A DNA stretch of 64,000 nucleotides from an uncultured Clostridia bacterium (GTDB taxonomy: Bacteria > Bacillota > Clostridia > Oscillospirales > Butyricicoccaceae), in NCBI GenBank assembly GCA_910589115.1, contig CAJUSB010000001.1, positions 144,548 through 208,547 on the forward strand. The letters run 5' to 3'. The notes under the pieces are model-generated. The model did not search any database and was not told the DNA's origin. It worked only from the letters and a program-made list of their open reading frames with translations. Each line of letters starts with the position of its first letter. The stretch's first letter is position 1. Made by a program: the position numbers and the translations under genes. This document shows, piece after piece, positions 44,475 to 52,980 of the stretch.

Positions 44475-45896
44475 TTATTCCTTCCCGTTCCAGCAGTAAG
44501 TGCAGACCTTGGAACGGTCAAGCCCGATTGCTTCCAGCAGTCCGTCCAGCGTCTGGTAACCGAGCGAACTGAACCCAAATTCCTCACAGATTGAGCGGAG
44601 CATACACTGGCCGCGTTCGGTGTTTGCGTCTGCATATTCTTCCAGATGCTGCTGGCCTTCATCGCCCTCCAGCTTCTGCACCGTTTTCCGCGCCAGAAGT
44701 TCCATTTCCGAATTGCTGGAAGAAAAATTGAGATATTTGCAGCCGTACATAATAGGCGGACAGGCCGAACGCATATGCACCTCTTTTGCACCGCTTTCGT
44801 ACAGGAATTCAACCGTTTCACGCAGCTGCGTGCCACGTACAATCGAATCATCCACAAAGAGCAGCTTTTGCCCCTCAATCAGTTCGGGGACAGGGATCTG
44901 TTTCATCTTTGCCACCTGATTGCGGATATCCTGGTTGGTCGGCATGAAGGAACGCGGCCAAGTTGGTGTGTATTTGATAAACGGGCGCGCAAATGGGATA
45001 TTCCCCGCATTTGCATAACCGATTGCATGAGGGATGCCGGAATCCGGCACACCGGCAACATAATTCACATCCTGTGCAAGTCCCCGCTCCTGGTCGATCT
45101 TTGCAAGCAGCTCGCCGTTACGGTAGCGCATCACTTCCACATTCCGGCCCTCATAATTGGAATTCGGATAGCCGTAATAGGTCCACAGGAAAGAGCATAT
45201 CCGCATATCTTCCCCGGGAGGCGACAAGGTTTCAAAGCCGTCTGCCGTCACTTTCACGATTTCCCGAGGCCCGAGCTCGTAGGAATCAACATAGCCGAGT
45301 TTGTGATAGGCAAATGATTCAAAGGATACGCAGCAGCCTTCCGCACTCTGTCCAATCAGTACCGGAAGCCGTCCCAGGCGGTCACGCGCCGCAATGATCG
45401 CATCCGGCGTCAATACCAGGATTGTTGCCGAACCGTCGATTTCTTCCTGTGCATGAAGGATGCCGGAAACCAGATCCGGCTTTTCATTGATCAGTGCTGC
45501 AATCAGTTCGGTCTGATTGACCTTGCCGGAGCTCATTGCCATAAACTGGTGCCCGTGATCGGAAAAGTAGCGTGAAACCAGTTCCTCCGCGTTGTTCACA
45601 ATGCCAACGGTTGTCAATGCATACAGGCCGATATGCGAACGCACCAGCAGCGGCTGCGGGTCGGTATCGCTAATACAGCCGATTCCGCTGTTCCCGTGAA
45701 AATCCCGCAGATCATGTTCAAATTTCGTGCGGAAGGGAGTATTTTCAATGTTGTGTATCTGACGCTGGAATCCGGTTTGATGATCGTATATAATCATGCC
45801 GCCGCGCCGTGTACCGAGGTGTGAGTGATAATCGACCCCGAAAAAGATGTCTAAAACGCAGTCCCGTTTGGAAATTGCGCCAAAAAAGCCGCCCAT
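44475..45896 (-). CDS. purF: Amidophosphoribosyltransferase homologue lacking the N-terminal Cys
   Basis: PurF makes phosphoribosylamine from PRPP and glutamine. The 473-residue product has the N-terminal Ntn amidotransferase domain (1-230; YHSHLGTRRGGM, RFAHNG-like region replaced by FHGNSGIG). The phosphoribosyltransferase domain has the PRPP loop LFVDDSIVRGTQ. The C-terminal CTYCWNGKE and MRSACPPIMYGC cysteines fit an Fe-S cluster. It begins MGGFFGAISKRDC, so residue 2 is Gly where glutamine-dependent enzymes need Cys; the nearest Cys is residue 13. AAGGAGG precedes the ATG, so no alternative start restores Cys2. It may use ammonia or another subunit. Confidence 0.85.
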   Translation of the reverse strand: MGGFFGAISKRDCVLDIFFGVDYHSHLGTRRGGMIIYDHQTGFQRQIHNIENTPFRTKFEHDLRDFHGNSGIGCISDTDPQPLLVRSHIGLYALTTVGIVNNAEELVSRYFSDHGHQFMAMSSGKVNQTELIAALINEKPDLVSGILHAQEEIDGSATILVLTPDAIIAARDRLGRLPVLIGQSAEGCCVSFESFAYHKLGYVDSYELGPREIVKVTADGFETLSPPGEDMRICSFLWTYYGYPNSNYEGRNVEVMRYRNGELLAKIDQERGLAQDVNYVAGVPDSGIPHAIGYANAGNIPFARPFIKYTPTWPRSFMPTNQDIRNQVAKMKQIPVPELIEGQKLLFVDDSIVRGTQLRETVEFLYESGAKEVHMRSACPPIMYGCKYLNFSSSNSEMELLARKTVQKLEGDEGQQHLEEYADANTERGQCMLRSICEEFGFSSLGYQTLDGLLEAIGLDRSKVCTYCWNGKE

Positions 45897-45986
45897 AGGC
45901 CCTCCTTAGTTTTCCTTTTTTCCGTAATCCATATGACCTGTTCAGCGCACGGCTGTGCTGTGCGCTGAACAGGCGGTGTTACCGCT

Positions 45987-46697
45987 TCATTTACCCAGCA
46001 GACGGCGGGACATTTCCTGATACGCGCCCTCTACATTGCCAAGGTCGCGGCGGAAACGGTCCTTATCGAGCTTTTCGCCGGTCTTTACGTCCCAGAACCG
46101 GCAGGTATCCGGCGAGATCTCATCGGCCAGTACAATCGTGCCATCAGACAGCTTGCCAAACTCCAGTTTGAAATCTACCAGCGTAATACCGCATTCCAGC
46201 AACGTCTTTTTCAGGAAATCGTTGACTGCAAAAGCATATTTCTTGATCAGTTCGATTTCTTCCCAGGTTGCGAGCTTGAGCGCGACCGCATGATAGTCGT
46301 TTATCAACGGGTCGCCAAGCGCGTCATCCTTATAAGAAAACTCAATCGTAGGCTGCTCGAATGCAATGCCTTCCTCTACACCGTAGCGCTTTGAAAAGGA
46401 ACCGGCGGAAAGATTGCGGATAATTACCTCAAGCGGGACAATCGAAACTTTTTTTACAGCGGTTTCACGCTCAGAAAGTTCCTCTACATAATGCGTTGGT
46501 ATGCCGGACGCTTCCAGCTTCCGCATCAGGTGATTAGTCATTTGGTTATTGATGACGCCTTTGCCGGTGATAGTGCCCTTTTTTTCACCGTTAAATGCTG
46601 TAGCATCGTCCTTATAATCAACAATGACAACCTGCGGGTCATCGGTCGCAAAAACCTTCTTTGCCTTGCCCTCATAAAGCTGTTCTTTTTTAACCAT
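45987..46697 (-). CDS. purC: SAICAR synthetase
   Basis: PurC couples aspartate to CAIR with ATP. The 236-residue product begins [20 protein letters not shown], with [27 protein letters not shown] segment ([18 protein letters not shown]) and [14 protein letters not shown]. The ATG at 46697 has GAGGAGG 9 nt upstream; the longer frame runs back into purE and is spurious. Confidence 0.97.
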   Translation of the reverse strand: MVKKEQLYEGKAKKVFATDDPQVVIVDYKDDATAFNGEKKGTITGKGVINNQMTNHLMRKLEASGIPTHYVEELSERETAVKKVSIVPLEVIIRNLSAGSFSKRYGVEEGIAFEQPTIEFSYKDDALGDPLINDYHAVALKLATWEEIELIKKYAFAVNDFLKKTLLECGITLVDFKLEFGKLSDGTIVLADEISPDTCRFWDVKTGEKLDKDRFRRDLGNVEGAYQEMSRRLLGK

Positions 46698-46764
46698 AGC
46701 CTTGTCCTCCTCTATATTGAAAGCATTTTCAAACCGCTCTATTTTGAACCAAACAGCCGCTCCC

Positions 46765-47259
46765 CTAATCTGAAAACCGCGCGCGCACTGCCTCATCCTT
46801 CGCAGAAACTTCCGCTGCCAGCTCTGACTTGAAAGCCGCAAGCCTGTCCGTCAGCGCCGGATCGGAAATTGCCAGTATCTGCGCCGCAAGGATTGCAGCA
46901 TTATCCGCGCCATCAATCGCTACAGATGCAACCGGAATGCCCTTTGGCATTTGAACAATGGAGAGCAGGCTGTCCATGCCGCCCATGACCGAGGTCCCCA
47001 TCGGCACGCCGATCACCGGAAGGGTCGTGTAAGCGGCCAGCACGCCGCCCAGATGGGCTGCCTTCCCAGCCGCCGCGATAATCACGCCAAAGCCGTCTGC
47101 CGCTGCGTTTTTCGCAAGCTGCTCGGCTGCTGCCGGGGTGCGGTGCGCCGAAATAATGCGTACCTCAAACGGGATCTCAAAGGAACGCAGACGGTTCACG
47201 CACGCTTCCATGACTTTCAAATCGCTGTCAGAACCCATTACAATGCATACTTTTTTCAT
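46765..47259 (-). CDS. purE: N5-carboxyaminoimidazole ribonucleotide mutase
   Basis: The 164-residue product starts [20 protein letters not shown] (ATG at 47259, AGGAGG 7 nt upstream). SDSDL and ISAHRTP are the phosphate- and substrate-binding motifs, and [14 protein letters not shown], then LPVIGVP, complete the class I PurE pattern (class I having SxxSD and AHRTP). No PurK is encoded nearby. It is the first structural gene of the purine operon and follows an attenuator-like leader. Confidence 0.96.
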   Translation of the reverse strand: MKKVCIVMGSDSDLKVMEACVNRLRSFEIPFEVRIISAHRTPAAAEQLAKNAAADGFGVIIAAAGKAAHLGGVLAAYTTLPVIGVPMGTSVMGGMDSLLSIVQMPKGIPVASVAIDGADNAAILAAQILAISDPALTDRLAAFKSELAAEVSAKDEAVRARFSD

Positions 47260-47274
47260 GCTGTTTCCTCCTGC

Positions 47275-47307
47275 CAAAAAATAAGGCAGGACGCAAGGAC
47301 GTCCTGC
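47275..47307 (-). terminator. Attenuator-like terminator in the purE leader
   Basis: On the minus strand GCAGGACG-tccttg-CGTCCTGC (47286-47307) is followed by CTTATTTTTT. It lies between the leader ORF stop (47318) and purE (47259). Confidence 0.75.
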
Positions 47308-47317
47308 TCTGTGCACT

Positions 47318-47422
47318 TTAGGGTACAAAAATGCCTGCAAAAATCCCGTAACAGGATTCTGCCGCCATATATTTTCGCTTGTGCGCAGGCAGACAGACTA
47401 ATGCCAGCTTGTTCTGTTCCAC
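47318..47422 (-). CDS. 34-codon leader ORF before purE
   Basis: A GTG at 47422 follows GGGAGG at 8 nt and opens MEQNKLALVCLPAHKRKYMA and 14 further residues, ending TAA at 47318. The promoter at 47483-47511 is 50 nt upstream and the attenuator-like terminator begins 11 nt after its stop. It could be a leader peptide whose translation sets attenuation, or a small protein in its own right. No run of one amino acid is obvious, so classical amino-acid attenuation is unlikely. Confidence 0.5.
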   Translation of the reverse strand: MEQNKLALVCLPAHKRKYMAAESCYGIFAGIFVP

Positions 47423-47482
47423 TGGAACCGCCTCCCTTTCCTGCTTCAAAAAAATATGACTCCAGTCTAAAATTACATCTCT

Positions 47483-47511
47483 ATTTTAGCTGTTTTAGGA
47501 ATCAGTTTCAA
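47483..47511 (-). promoter_or_regulatory. Promoter of the purine operon
   Basis: On the minus strand TTGAAA (47506-47511), 17 nt and TAAAAT (47483-47488) put the start near 47476, giving a leader of about 215 nt before purE. A hairpin CTAAAAT/ATTTTAG overlaps the -10 and start site (47466-47489). No purine, ZTP or PRPP riboswitch motif was recognised in it. Confidence 0.75.
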
Positions 47512-47601
47512 GTGCTTCTGCACGCTTTTCTCAAAATCGTACAAATGAACAAACTGCCGCGTTAATTTTCGGAAATTGTCGTAGCTTCTGCCAGCAGACG
47601 G

Positions 47602-48774
47602 TCAGCTTTCATTGAGGATTTTTCGTGCATACAGCGTTTGCTCCATCTGGCGGACCCGCTCACTCCAGGAACAGGCCTTGCCATAGGCAAGACGTTTTTC
47701 CGCCTTTTCGGGATCATTCTCGGCAGCGGCCTCCCTGCATTTTTCCAGAAAACCGGTTTGGCTGTCGACGATATAGACTACGTCGGAAAAATCAGAGACC
47801 TGAAGCGGCTCACGGGTCGAAACAATCGGTTTCCCTGTCGCAAGGTATTCATAGAATTTCAATGGGGAAACATCCTTGGAGAGCGCACCCGCTCGGAAAA
47901 CATTCAGGCATACATCAAACTGTGCAATATATGCGGGCAGTTCAGGCTGCGGGACGAGGCCGTGAAAAATAATATTCGGATATTTTTTCAAATGGTCGAG
48001 GTTCACGCCGGGCAGTGTGCGGCCAATCAGGAATATCGTGGCGTTCGGCTGCGCCTTTGCCAATGCTTCAATCAGGGCATAGTCGATGCACTCCTGAAGC
48101 ATTCCCACAAAACCGTAAATGGGATGCGGCAGTGTTTTCATTTCCTTCGGGCATGGAAGGCTTTCCTTTTCGGTCTGCACGCGTGAAAATACTTCATAGG
48201 CTGCGCCGTTCGGAATCATTTGCGCATTTGCATTGTACTTTTGCAGCGTTTCATGTAGGCCGATTGCTGTTGAAAAGACCATATCCGCGTGGCCTGCCAG
48301 CTCACGTTCCATACCGTCAACCACACCGGCATCAATATGCCCTTTGTATGCAGAATGCCGGTCAACGCAGTCATAAACCAGCTTCTGATGTGGGATATGC
48401 TGCACGATATCACAGGCAGACGGAGAATAGCACCAGAGGATGGTATCTGCACCGAAACCGTGCTCCTGCATTTTTTTCTTGATAAAGGCGGCCTGCCGCT
48501 TCTGGTTCAAATGGTTGACCCACCGGTGTTGATTATAAAACGGCAGGACAGGCGGCAGCTGATAAACGGTCAGATTCTCCTGTGGCCTATCCGCCTTTTC
48601 CCAGCGTGCAAACAGACGCTTTGTGCAACGCTTGTCCTTAATGGGCGCAATATAAGATACAGGCGGGTCAAAATAAAGGATATCTGCATTGCGCAGACGT
48701 GTCATCACATTTTGCTTACGTGTCGGCAGCGGGTGAAAATTGGTCGTTGACAGGCAAACAATCTTATTTTTCAC
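47602..48774 (-). CDS. Glycosyltransferase family 4-like protein
   Basis: The 390-residue product begins at the GTG at 48774 (AAAGGGGG upstream): (M)KNKIVCLSTTNFHPLPTRK. The N-terminal half has the acceptor domain. The C-terminal GT-B donor domain has YGFVGMLQECIDYALIEALAKA, LKKYPNIIFHGLVP and LKFYEYLATGKPIVST, the E-x7-E-like GT4 region. The substrate is unknown; an envelope polysaccharide is likely from the neighbour. Its start overlaps the end of the upstream fusion gene by 11 bases. Confidence 0.82.
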   Translation of the reverse strand: MKNKIVCLSTTNFHPLPTRKQNVMTRLRNADILYFDPPVSYIAPIKDKRCTKRLFARWEKADRPQENLTVYQLPPVLPFYNQHRWVNHLNQKRQAAFIKKKMQEHGFGADTILWCYSPSACDIVQHIPHQKLVYDCVDRHSAYKGHIDAGVVDGMERELAGHADMVFSTAIGLHETLQKYNANAQMIPNGAAYEVFSRVQTEKESLPCPKEMKTLPHPIYGFVGMLQECIDYALIEALAKAQPNATIFLIGRTLPGVNLDHLKKYPNIIFHGLVPQPELPAYIAQFDVCLNVFRAGALSKDVSPLKFYEYLATGKPIVSTREPLQVSDFSDVVYIVDSQTGFLEKCREAAAENDPEKAEKRLAYGKACSWSERVRQMEQTLYARKILNES

Positions 48775-51028
48775 GTTGGGCAGCCCCCTTTCCATATTTT
48801 GCGGCAATCTGGTGCAGCAGTTCCTGCGCCCCCTTGGAATTCTGGCTCTCGCGTTCGGTAAGCAGCTTTGCCATACGCTGCACGCGTGCATCAAGCGCAC
48901 CGGAAACGCATTCGTCAATCAGAGGGCAGATTTTTTCCCTTGTTGCTTCTGACAGTGGGATACAGGTTCGGCTGCCGATAAATTCCAGAAAGCCGTCAAC
49001 CTTTGGGTCATATGACAGTCCAATCACCGGTACGCCCTGCCCGGCTGAAAACATCAGGGAATGCAGGCGGATACCAACGACTGCTTTCATCCGCGCAAGA
49101 ATCCCAATCGTAACTTCAATCGGCTGGCGGGTTGTAATCAGGTAATGCGGGCAGCGGAGCAGCGCGGCAACACGTTCGGCGGGTATTAAATCGCTGGAGA
49201 ATTCAATGGGCACAAAAACCGGTATCAGGCCATGCTGCTCATAAGCATAGTTTGCTGCGGCTGCAATTTCGCCAATAACGGCATCCAGCCCTCTCCAGCT
49301 GCGCAGGCCAAAACCAATATACTGTCCGTCTGCGGGAATGCCACAGCTCTCCATAGCCAGGTCGGTAACCTCTCTGGAGGCGGGTGTAAGGATGATTGTA
49401 GGGTCGGCAGACCCACGGACAACGGGTTTGGTAATACACATCCGTTCAAGCTCCCCTTGTGAAAGGTCATCCCGCAGGGTAATCAGGTCTACCGACTGGT
49501 TGAGTACCTTTGTGGTACGTTTCCGGTTATAGGGGCGCTCGATCGGACCAATGCCGCAGCCATACATCATGACTGCGCAGCCCAGACGTTTGGCAGCACT
49601 GAGGGTATAGAGATAATATTGCAAACTCCGTGTCGAGGTCACATCCTGCATCAGGTTCCCGCCGCCGTTGATATACAGCGCGGCCTGACGGAAGCGGCGC
49701 AGCACTGCCGGAAAATTAAAGGTATAAATCGCGCCAGTACGGTAAACGAGACGGGTTTCCTTCGGGCGGCGGGACATGACCCAAATTGGACGGTCGCGGT
49801 CAAGGGCGCGCATTTCCTGAACGATTGCTTTCAGGATAGCGTCGTCACCGGCATTCCCTTTGCCGTAGGCACCACAGATGACAATGCCGTCCTTTGCTGA
49901 GACCGGCCGGCGGAAACGTTCTATGATACGGGTATAGTTTTCTTCCTGGCGGCGGCACATATGCTCCATTGAAAATTCACGGGATGCCTTTTCCAACAGA
50001 CGTGCAGCGAACTGGTGCCGCATTTCATCATCATTTGCCAGCCGCACAAGATATTTTGCCAGTTGTTCCACATCCCGCGGCTGATAAATGTAGCCATTTT
50101 CCCCGGTGTCAATCAGCTCGCTCATACCGCCTACGTCTGAGCAGATAGCCGCACACCCTTCTCGGATTCCCTCAAGAACGGAATATGGAAAGGTTTCGGA
50201 GAGGGACGACAATACGGTCAAATCCATTGCTGCATAAAAGCGGTCAATCGGGTTGACCCATCCGCAGAAGACAACACGGCTTTCAATACCGAGCGAATGC
50301 GCTAGCTTTTTCAGCATTTCGCCGTCTTCGCCTTCACCGGCAATGAACAGGCGCAGCTGCGGCGCTTCGCGGAGCGCAATTTGCAGGGCACGCAGCAGAG
50401 TGCCGATATCCTTAACAGCGGTCAGGCGTGCTGCAATCCCGCATAGGATATCTTTTTCGTCGATTTCTATGCCCCATTTTTCGCGGCAGTATGCTGCGCG
50501 GTCGAAATTGGTCACTTTTTCTGAAAAATCCATGCCATTATAAATGACGAACAGCCTTTCCGGATTAAACCCGCGCCGGATCAATGTCTGTGCCATACGG
50601 TCAGCGACGGGCTGATAATAATCCAGAAATCGCAGTGCGATTGCATTCATATTGCCCAGCGTATGCTGCTTGAGCGGCGCCCCCAAATAATCCAGTTTAT
50701 AATCGGAATGGACCGTTGTGACAATCGGTATCCGGCGCTTAGCACGGATCAGCGCACCCATCAGGTTAGCGCGGGAACCGTGGCAGTGGATCACATCGGG
50801 ATGAAACTGATCCACCAGCGCCAGCAACTGCTGACGCACCCTGACAAGGTTAATGGTCGGCAATACCTCCACGCGGATGCCCTCTTCTTTAGCCTCTTCG
50901 GCAAACGGGCCTTCACGAAAGCTGACGAGCATGACCTCGTGGCGCTCCCCGAGCGCTTTTACCAGCGACATAATATGTGTTTTTGCACCGCCGACATCGC
51001 CGCCGCCCATCAGCTGCATAATTCTCAT
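48764..51028 (-). CDS. Fusion of GT4 glycosyltransferase and CsaB pyruvyltransferase
   Basis: The 754-residue product starts at the ATG at 51028 (GGAGGG upstream). Residues 1 to about 370 form a GT4 glycosyltransferase: MRIMQLMGGGDVGGAKTHIM, then GIAARLTAVKDIGTLLRAL and SLSETFPYSVLEGIREG. From about 380 the chain is a CsaB-type polysaccharide pyruvyltransferase: ICGAYGKGNAGDDAI, LYINGGGNLMQDV, SVDLITLRDDLS and GIRLHSLMFSAGQGVP. CsaB puts pyruvate ketals on wall polysaccharide, the anchor for SLH-domain proteins. The two activities are normally separate proteins. It is co-transcribed with 47602. Confidence 0.88.
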   Translation of the reverse strand: MRIMQLMGGGDVGGAKTHIMSLVKALGERHEVMLVSFREGPFAEEAKEEGIRVEVLPTINLVRVRQQLLALVDQFHPDVIHCHGSRANLMGALIRAKRRIPIVTTVHSDYKLDYLGAPLKQHTLGNMNAIALRFLDYYQPVADRMAQTLIRRGFNPERLFVIYNGMDFSEKVTNFDRAAYCREKWGIEIDEKDILCGIAARLTAVKDIGTLLRALQIALREAPQLRLFIAGEGEDGEMLKKLAHSLGIESRVVFCGWVNPIDRFYAAMDLTVLSSLSETFPYSVLEGIREGCAAICSDVGGMSELIDTGENGYIYQPRDVEQLAKYLVRLANDDEMRHQFAARLLEKASREFSMEHMCRRQEENYTRIIERFRRPVSAKDGIVICGAYGKGNAGDDAILKAIVQEMRALDRDRPIWVMSRRPKETRLVYRTGAIYTFNFPAVLRRFRQAALYINGGGNLMQDVTSTRSLQYYLYTLSAAKRLGCAVMMYGCGIGPIERPYNRKRTTKVLNQSVDLITLRDDLSQGELERMCITKPVVRGSADPTIILTPASREVTDLAMESCGIPADGQYIGFGLRSWRGLDAVIGEIAAAANYAYEQHGLIPVFVPIEFSSDLIPAERVAALLRCPHYLITTRQPIEVTIGILARMKAVVGIRLHSLMFSAGQGVPVIGLSYDPKVDGFLEFIGSRTCIPLSEATREKICPLIDECVSGALDARVQRMAKLLTERESQNSKGAQELLHQIAAKYGKGAAQREK

Positions 51029-51059
51029 AACGTCCCTCCAAAACACAAGAATACAGTTT

Positions 51060-51088
51060 ATTATAAACCCATTTACCGGATTTGCAAA
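51060..51088 (-). promoter_or_regulatory. Promoter of the glycosyltransferase pair
   Basis: On the minus strand TTTGCA (51083-51088), 17 nt and a perfect TATAAT (51060-51065). Confidence 0.75.
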
Positions 51089-51133
51089 GCCCTTTTTTCT
51101 ATTTCTTTTTTGGTGGTGCTCAGCTATCGTTTT

Positions 51134-51232
51134 GCCCGGGACGCTGCCCCGGACCCCGCGCCTATGCGGCGGGCACCAGAGGGACACAGCCCCCTCTGGA
51201 CTCCCTTTTTTCGCCTGCGGGCGGGACGGGGG
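51134..51232 (+). repeat. Dispersed GC-rich repeat, family 1
   Basis: GCCCGGGACGCTGCCCCGGA leads to GGCACCAGAGGGACACAGCC, then CCCTCTGGACTCCC and TCGCCTGCGGGCGGG. The order of modules is the same as at 38222. Confidence 0.75.
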
Positions 51233-51260
51233 ATTTGGAAAATTTATTGCATATGGCAAT

Positions 51261-51292
51261 GACCGGCCCGCCATAAGGACAGCGGGCCGGTC
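51261..51292. repeat. Family 2 hairpin
   Basis: GACCGGCCCGC-cataaggaca-GCGGGCCGGTC is an 11-bp perfect stem 28 nt after the family 1 copy. It may also act as terminator of the YciI gene, but no T run follows. Confidence 0.7.
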
Positions 51293-51338
51293 AGTTATCT
51301 GCTCATATTTGGGATTTTTAAGCGAATAGATTTTATGG

Positions 51339-51638
51339 TTAAAGCAGGTAGTTATTATCCTGATCGGCTACGTGCAAAGTTGCCAGCGTATACGTTGCGT
51401 ATCCCTCTGCGACAAGCGGCTCTAACTGGCACAGTGCTTCGGCCTCCTCGTAATTGTTTGTTTTGAATATAACCATGCCTGCCATACCCGGATATCCATT
51501 AAACGGTCCGCAAAGCTCGATTTTCTGCTCGGCATCCAGTTTTCTCAGATTTTCTACATGTCTTTCAATCACTGCTTTCGTTACTTTGTTATATGACTTT
51601 CCCTTTTTTATCATCATCACATACAAACACTTTTCCAT
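51339..51638 (-). CDS. YciI-family protein
   Basis: The 99-residue product has the dimeric ferredoxin-like YciI fold: NKVTKAVIERHVENLRKLDA (with the family His), ELCGPFNGYPGMAGMVIFKT and YEEAEALCQLEPLVAEG with the conserved Asp position occupied by Glu. Function of the family is mostly unknown. It starts 64 nt after the WYL regulator's stop and is probably co-transcribed. Confidence 0.8.
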   Translation of the reverse strand: MEKCLYVMMIKKGKSYNKVTKAVIERHVENLRKLDAEQKIELCGPFNGYPGMAGMVIFKTNNYEEAEALCQLEPLVAEGYATYTLATLHVADQDNNYLL

Positions 51639-51702
51639 GTTCTCATCTCCTGTTTTTTATCCGCATTTTTTGGTGCTTATCAGAGTGCAAAATATATTAT
51701 TT

Positions 51703-52611
51703 TTAATCATATATTTTAGCAATTTCAGAAACACGTTCTCTCATCATAATTCTGGCTGCTTCCGGTTCAAGAATTTCAACATATTTACCAAAGGATAAAA
51801 GATAGTGAAAAGTCCAGTTATTTAATTCATATGGAACGGAAACATAATAATTGCCGTCGTCACGCTGGAAAATCTGCTCTTCTTGAAATTCATCAAACAG
51901 CCTGTGTGCAATTTCCGGTGAAAACCTCAACTTCAGAAGCGGAATATGACATTCCTCTCTGCATCCGTCTGTCAATGAATAATCCGAAGGAAGGACACGG
52001 TCAAAAACCTCGGGTAAAATTTGCAGGTGCTTTATCCTGGACAGGCGGAAAATCCGGATTTCCCTTTTACATCTGCAATATCCAACGATATACCAGGCAT
52101 GGGATTTGAAAACCAAACGCAATGGCTCAATCATACGGCTTGATTTTTTTAATTCGGAATTAAAGTAGTGAAATGTTATCACGTGCCGGTTAAGAATTGC
52201 ATATTGCAGATCTGTAATCTTTATTTTTTCTTTGTCATCACTCCCCCAATATGAAAAATCCACTTCAAGCCATTTGGGTTCCATTGCATTTCTGAAAACA
52301 GCACCGATTTTGCTCAATGTCATTTCAGCATTTGGATAGCTAGCGGCTTGCAGTATTTGCAGCCCCTGAAAAACGTTTTGCTGTTCCTCCCGGGACAATA
52401 AGGATTTATCTATCGTATACCCATCTATTAGAGAAATTCCTCCGCCGGTCCCTTTTGTAGACAATATAGGTATTCCGGCGATTGTCAGCGTGTTGATATC
52501 CCGATATATCGTCCTTGTCGATACCTGAAAAACACGGGACAATTCTTTGGCTGTTACGTGCCCGTGATTGACAATGTAAAAAACCAGTTGGACCAAACGC
52601 TCAATTTGCAT
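51703..52611 (-). CDS. HTH-WYL (YafY-like) transcriptional regulator
   Basis: The 302-residue product begins MQIERLVQLVFYIVNHGHVT from the ATG at 52611. It has an N-terminal DeoR-like helix-turn-helix (AKELSRVFQVSTRTIYRDINTL, about 20-45). A WYL domain follows (about 140-220; ITFHYFNSELKKSSRMIEPLRLVFKSHAWYIVGYCRCKREIRIFRLSRI), which binds a ligand or nucleic acid. The C-terminal WCX extension ends near 300. WYL regulators often control small detoxification or defence genes; here the only nearby partner is the YciI gene. A tandem 12-bp repeat in its promoter may be its own operator. Confidence 0.88.
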   Translation of the reverse strand: MQIERLVQLVFYIVNHGHVTAKELSRVFQVSTRTIYRDINTLTIAGIPILSTKGTGGGISLIDGYTIDKSLLSREEQQNVFQGLQILQAASYPNAEMTLSKIGAVFRNAMEPKWLEVDFSYWGSDDKEKIKITDLQYAILNRHVITFHYFNSELKKSSRMIEPLRLVFKSHAWYIVGYCRCKREIRIFRLSRIKHLQILPEVFDRVLPSDYSLTDGCREECHIPLLKLRFSPEIAHRLFDEFQEEQIFQRDDGNYYVSVPYELNNWTFHYLLSFGKYVEILEPEAARIMMRERVSEIAKIYD

Positions 52612-52640
52612 GTAATAGACACCCCTTATGCTGCAATAAA

Positions 52641-52664
52641 ATAATATCACATTTAATATGACAT
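52641..52664. promoter_or_regulatory. Tandem 12-bp direct repeat, candidate operator
   Basis: ATAATATCACAT (52641-52652) and TTAATATGACAT (52653-52664) are adjacent and identical in 10 of 12 positions. They lie 30 nt before the WYL regulator's start, where its promoter should be. Confidence 0.45.
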
Positions 52665-52825
52665 ATAGCTGTCGCATTCCAAATTTATTTTGAATAGAAA
52701 CGCACATTGCAGCAAGCTCTTCCATTATTATGATCTGCTCATTTACTGATAATCACAGCGGGTATCACTTTTTTAATTCTGTTGAACTCTTTATGTGATT
52801 TTTGCTGCTGCTTCAATTATAGAAC

Positions 52826-52862
52826 AAAGACCAACCTTTTCCAGGGCTGGTCTTTCTTTTTT
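52826..52862 (+). terminator. Hairpin with plus-strand T run
   Basis: AAAGACCA and TGGTCTTT arms are followed by CTTTTTT on the plus strand. No plus-strand gene is visible upstream; on the minus strand it may end the XRE regulator transcript. Confidence 0.5.
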
Positions 52863-52875
52863 GGAATCGTCTCTC

Positions 52876-52951
52876 AGAACCTGTTTTGTTTCTCTCCAAA
52901 CGATGCGCAGCAGTTATTTTTCAGTATTTTGACAGATACAATACAGGTTCT
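52876..52951. repeat. Element bounded by AGAACCTGT inverted repeats
   Basis: AGAACCTGT (52876-52884) and ACAGGTTCT (52943-52951) bound a 76-bp element. The arms match in 12 of 13 positions when extended. The ends are the same as those of the element at 38454-38518. The right end abuts the XRE gene. Confidence 0.5.
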
Positions 52952-52980
52952 TTATAATGAGACCTCTCTCTTTTTGAAAA

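Noticed and set aside
44315..44878. 187-codon minus-strand frame overlapping the end of purF
   Set aside because: It is an out-of-frame shadow of purF with Arg/Ser-rich composition, running into the repeat.
47308..47482. Purine, ZTP or PRPP riboswitch before purE
   Set aside because: None of the conserved loop sequences was found; the leader is better explained by a short ORF plus terminator.
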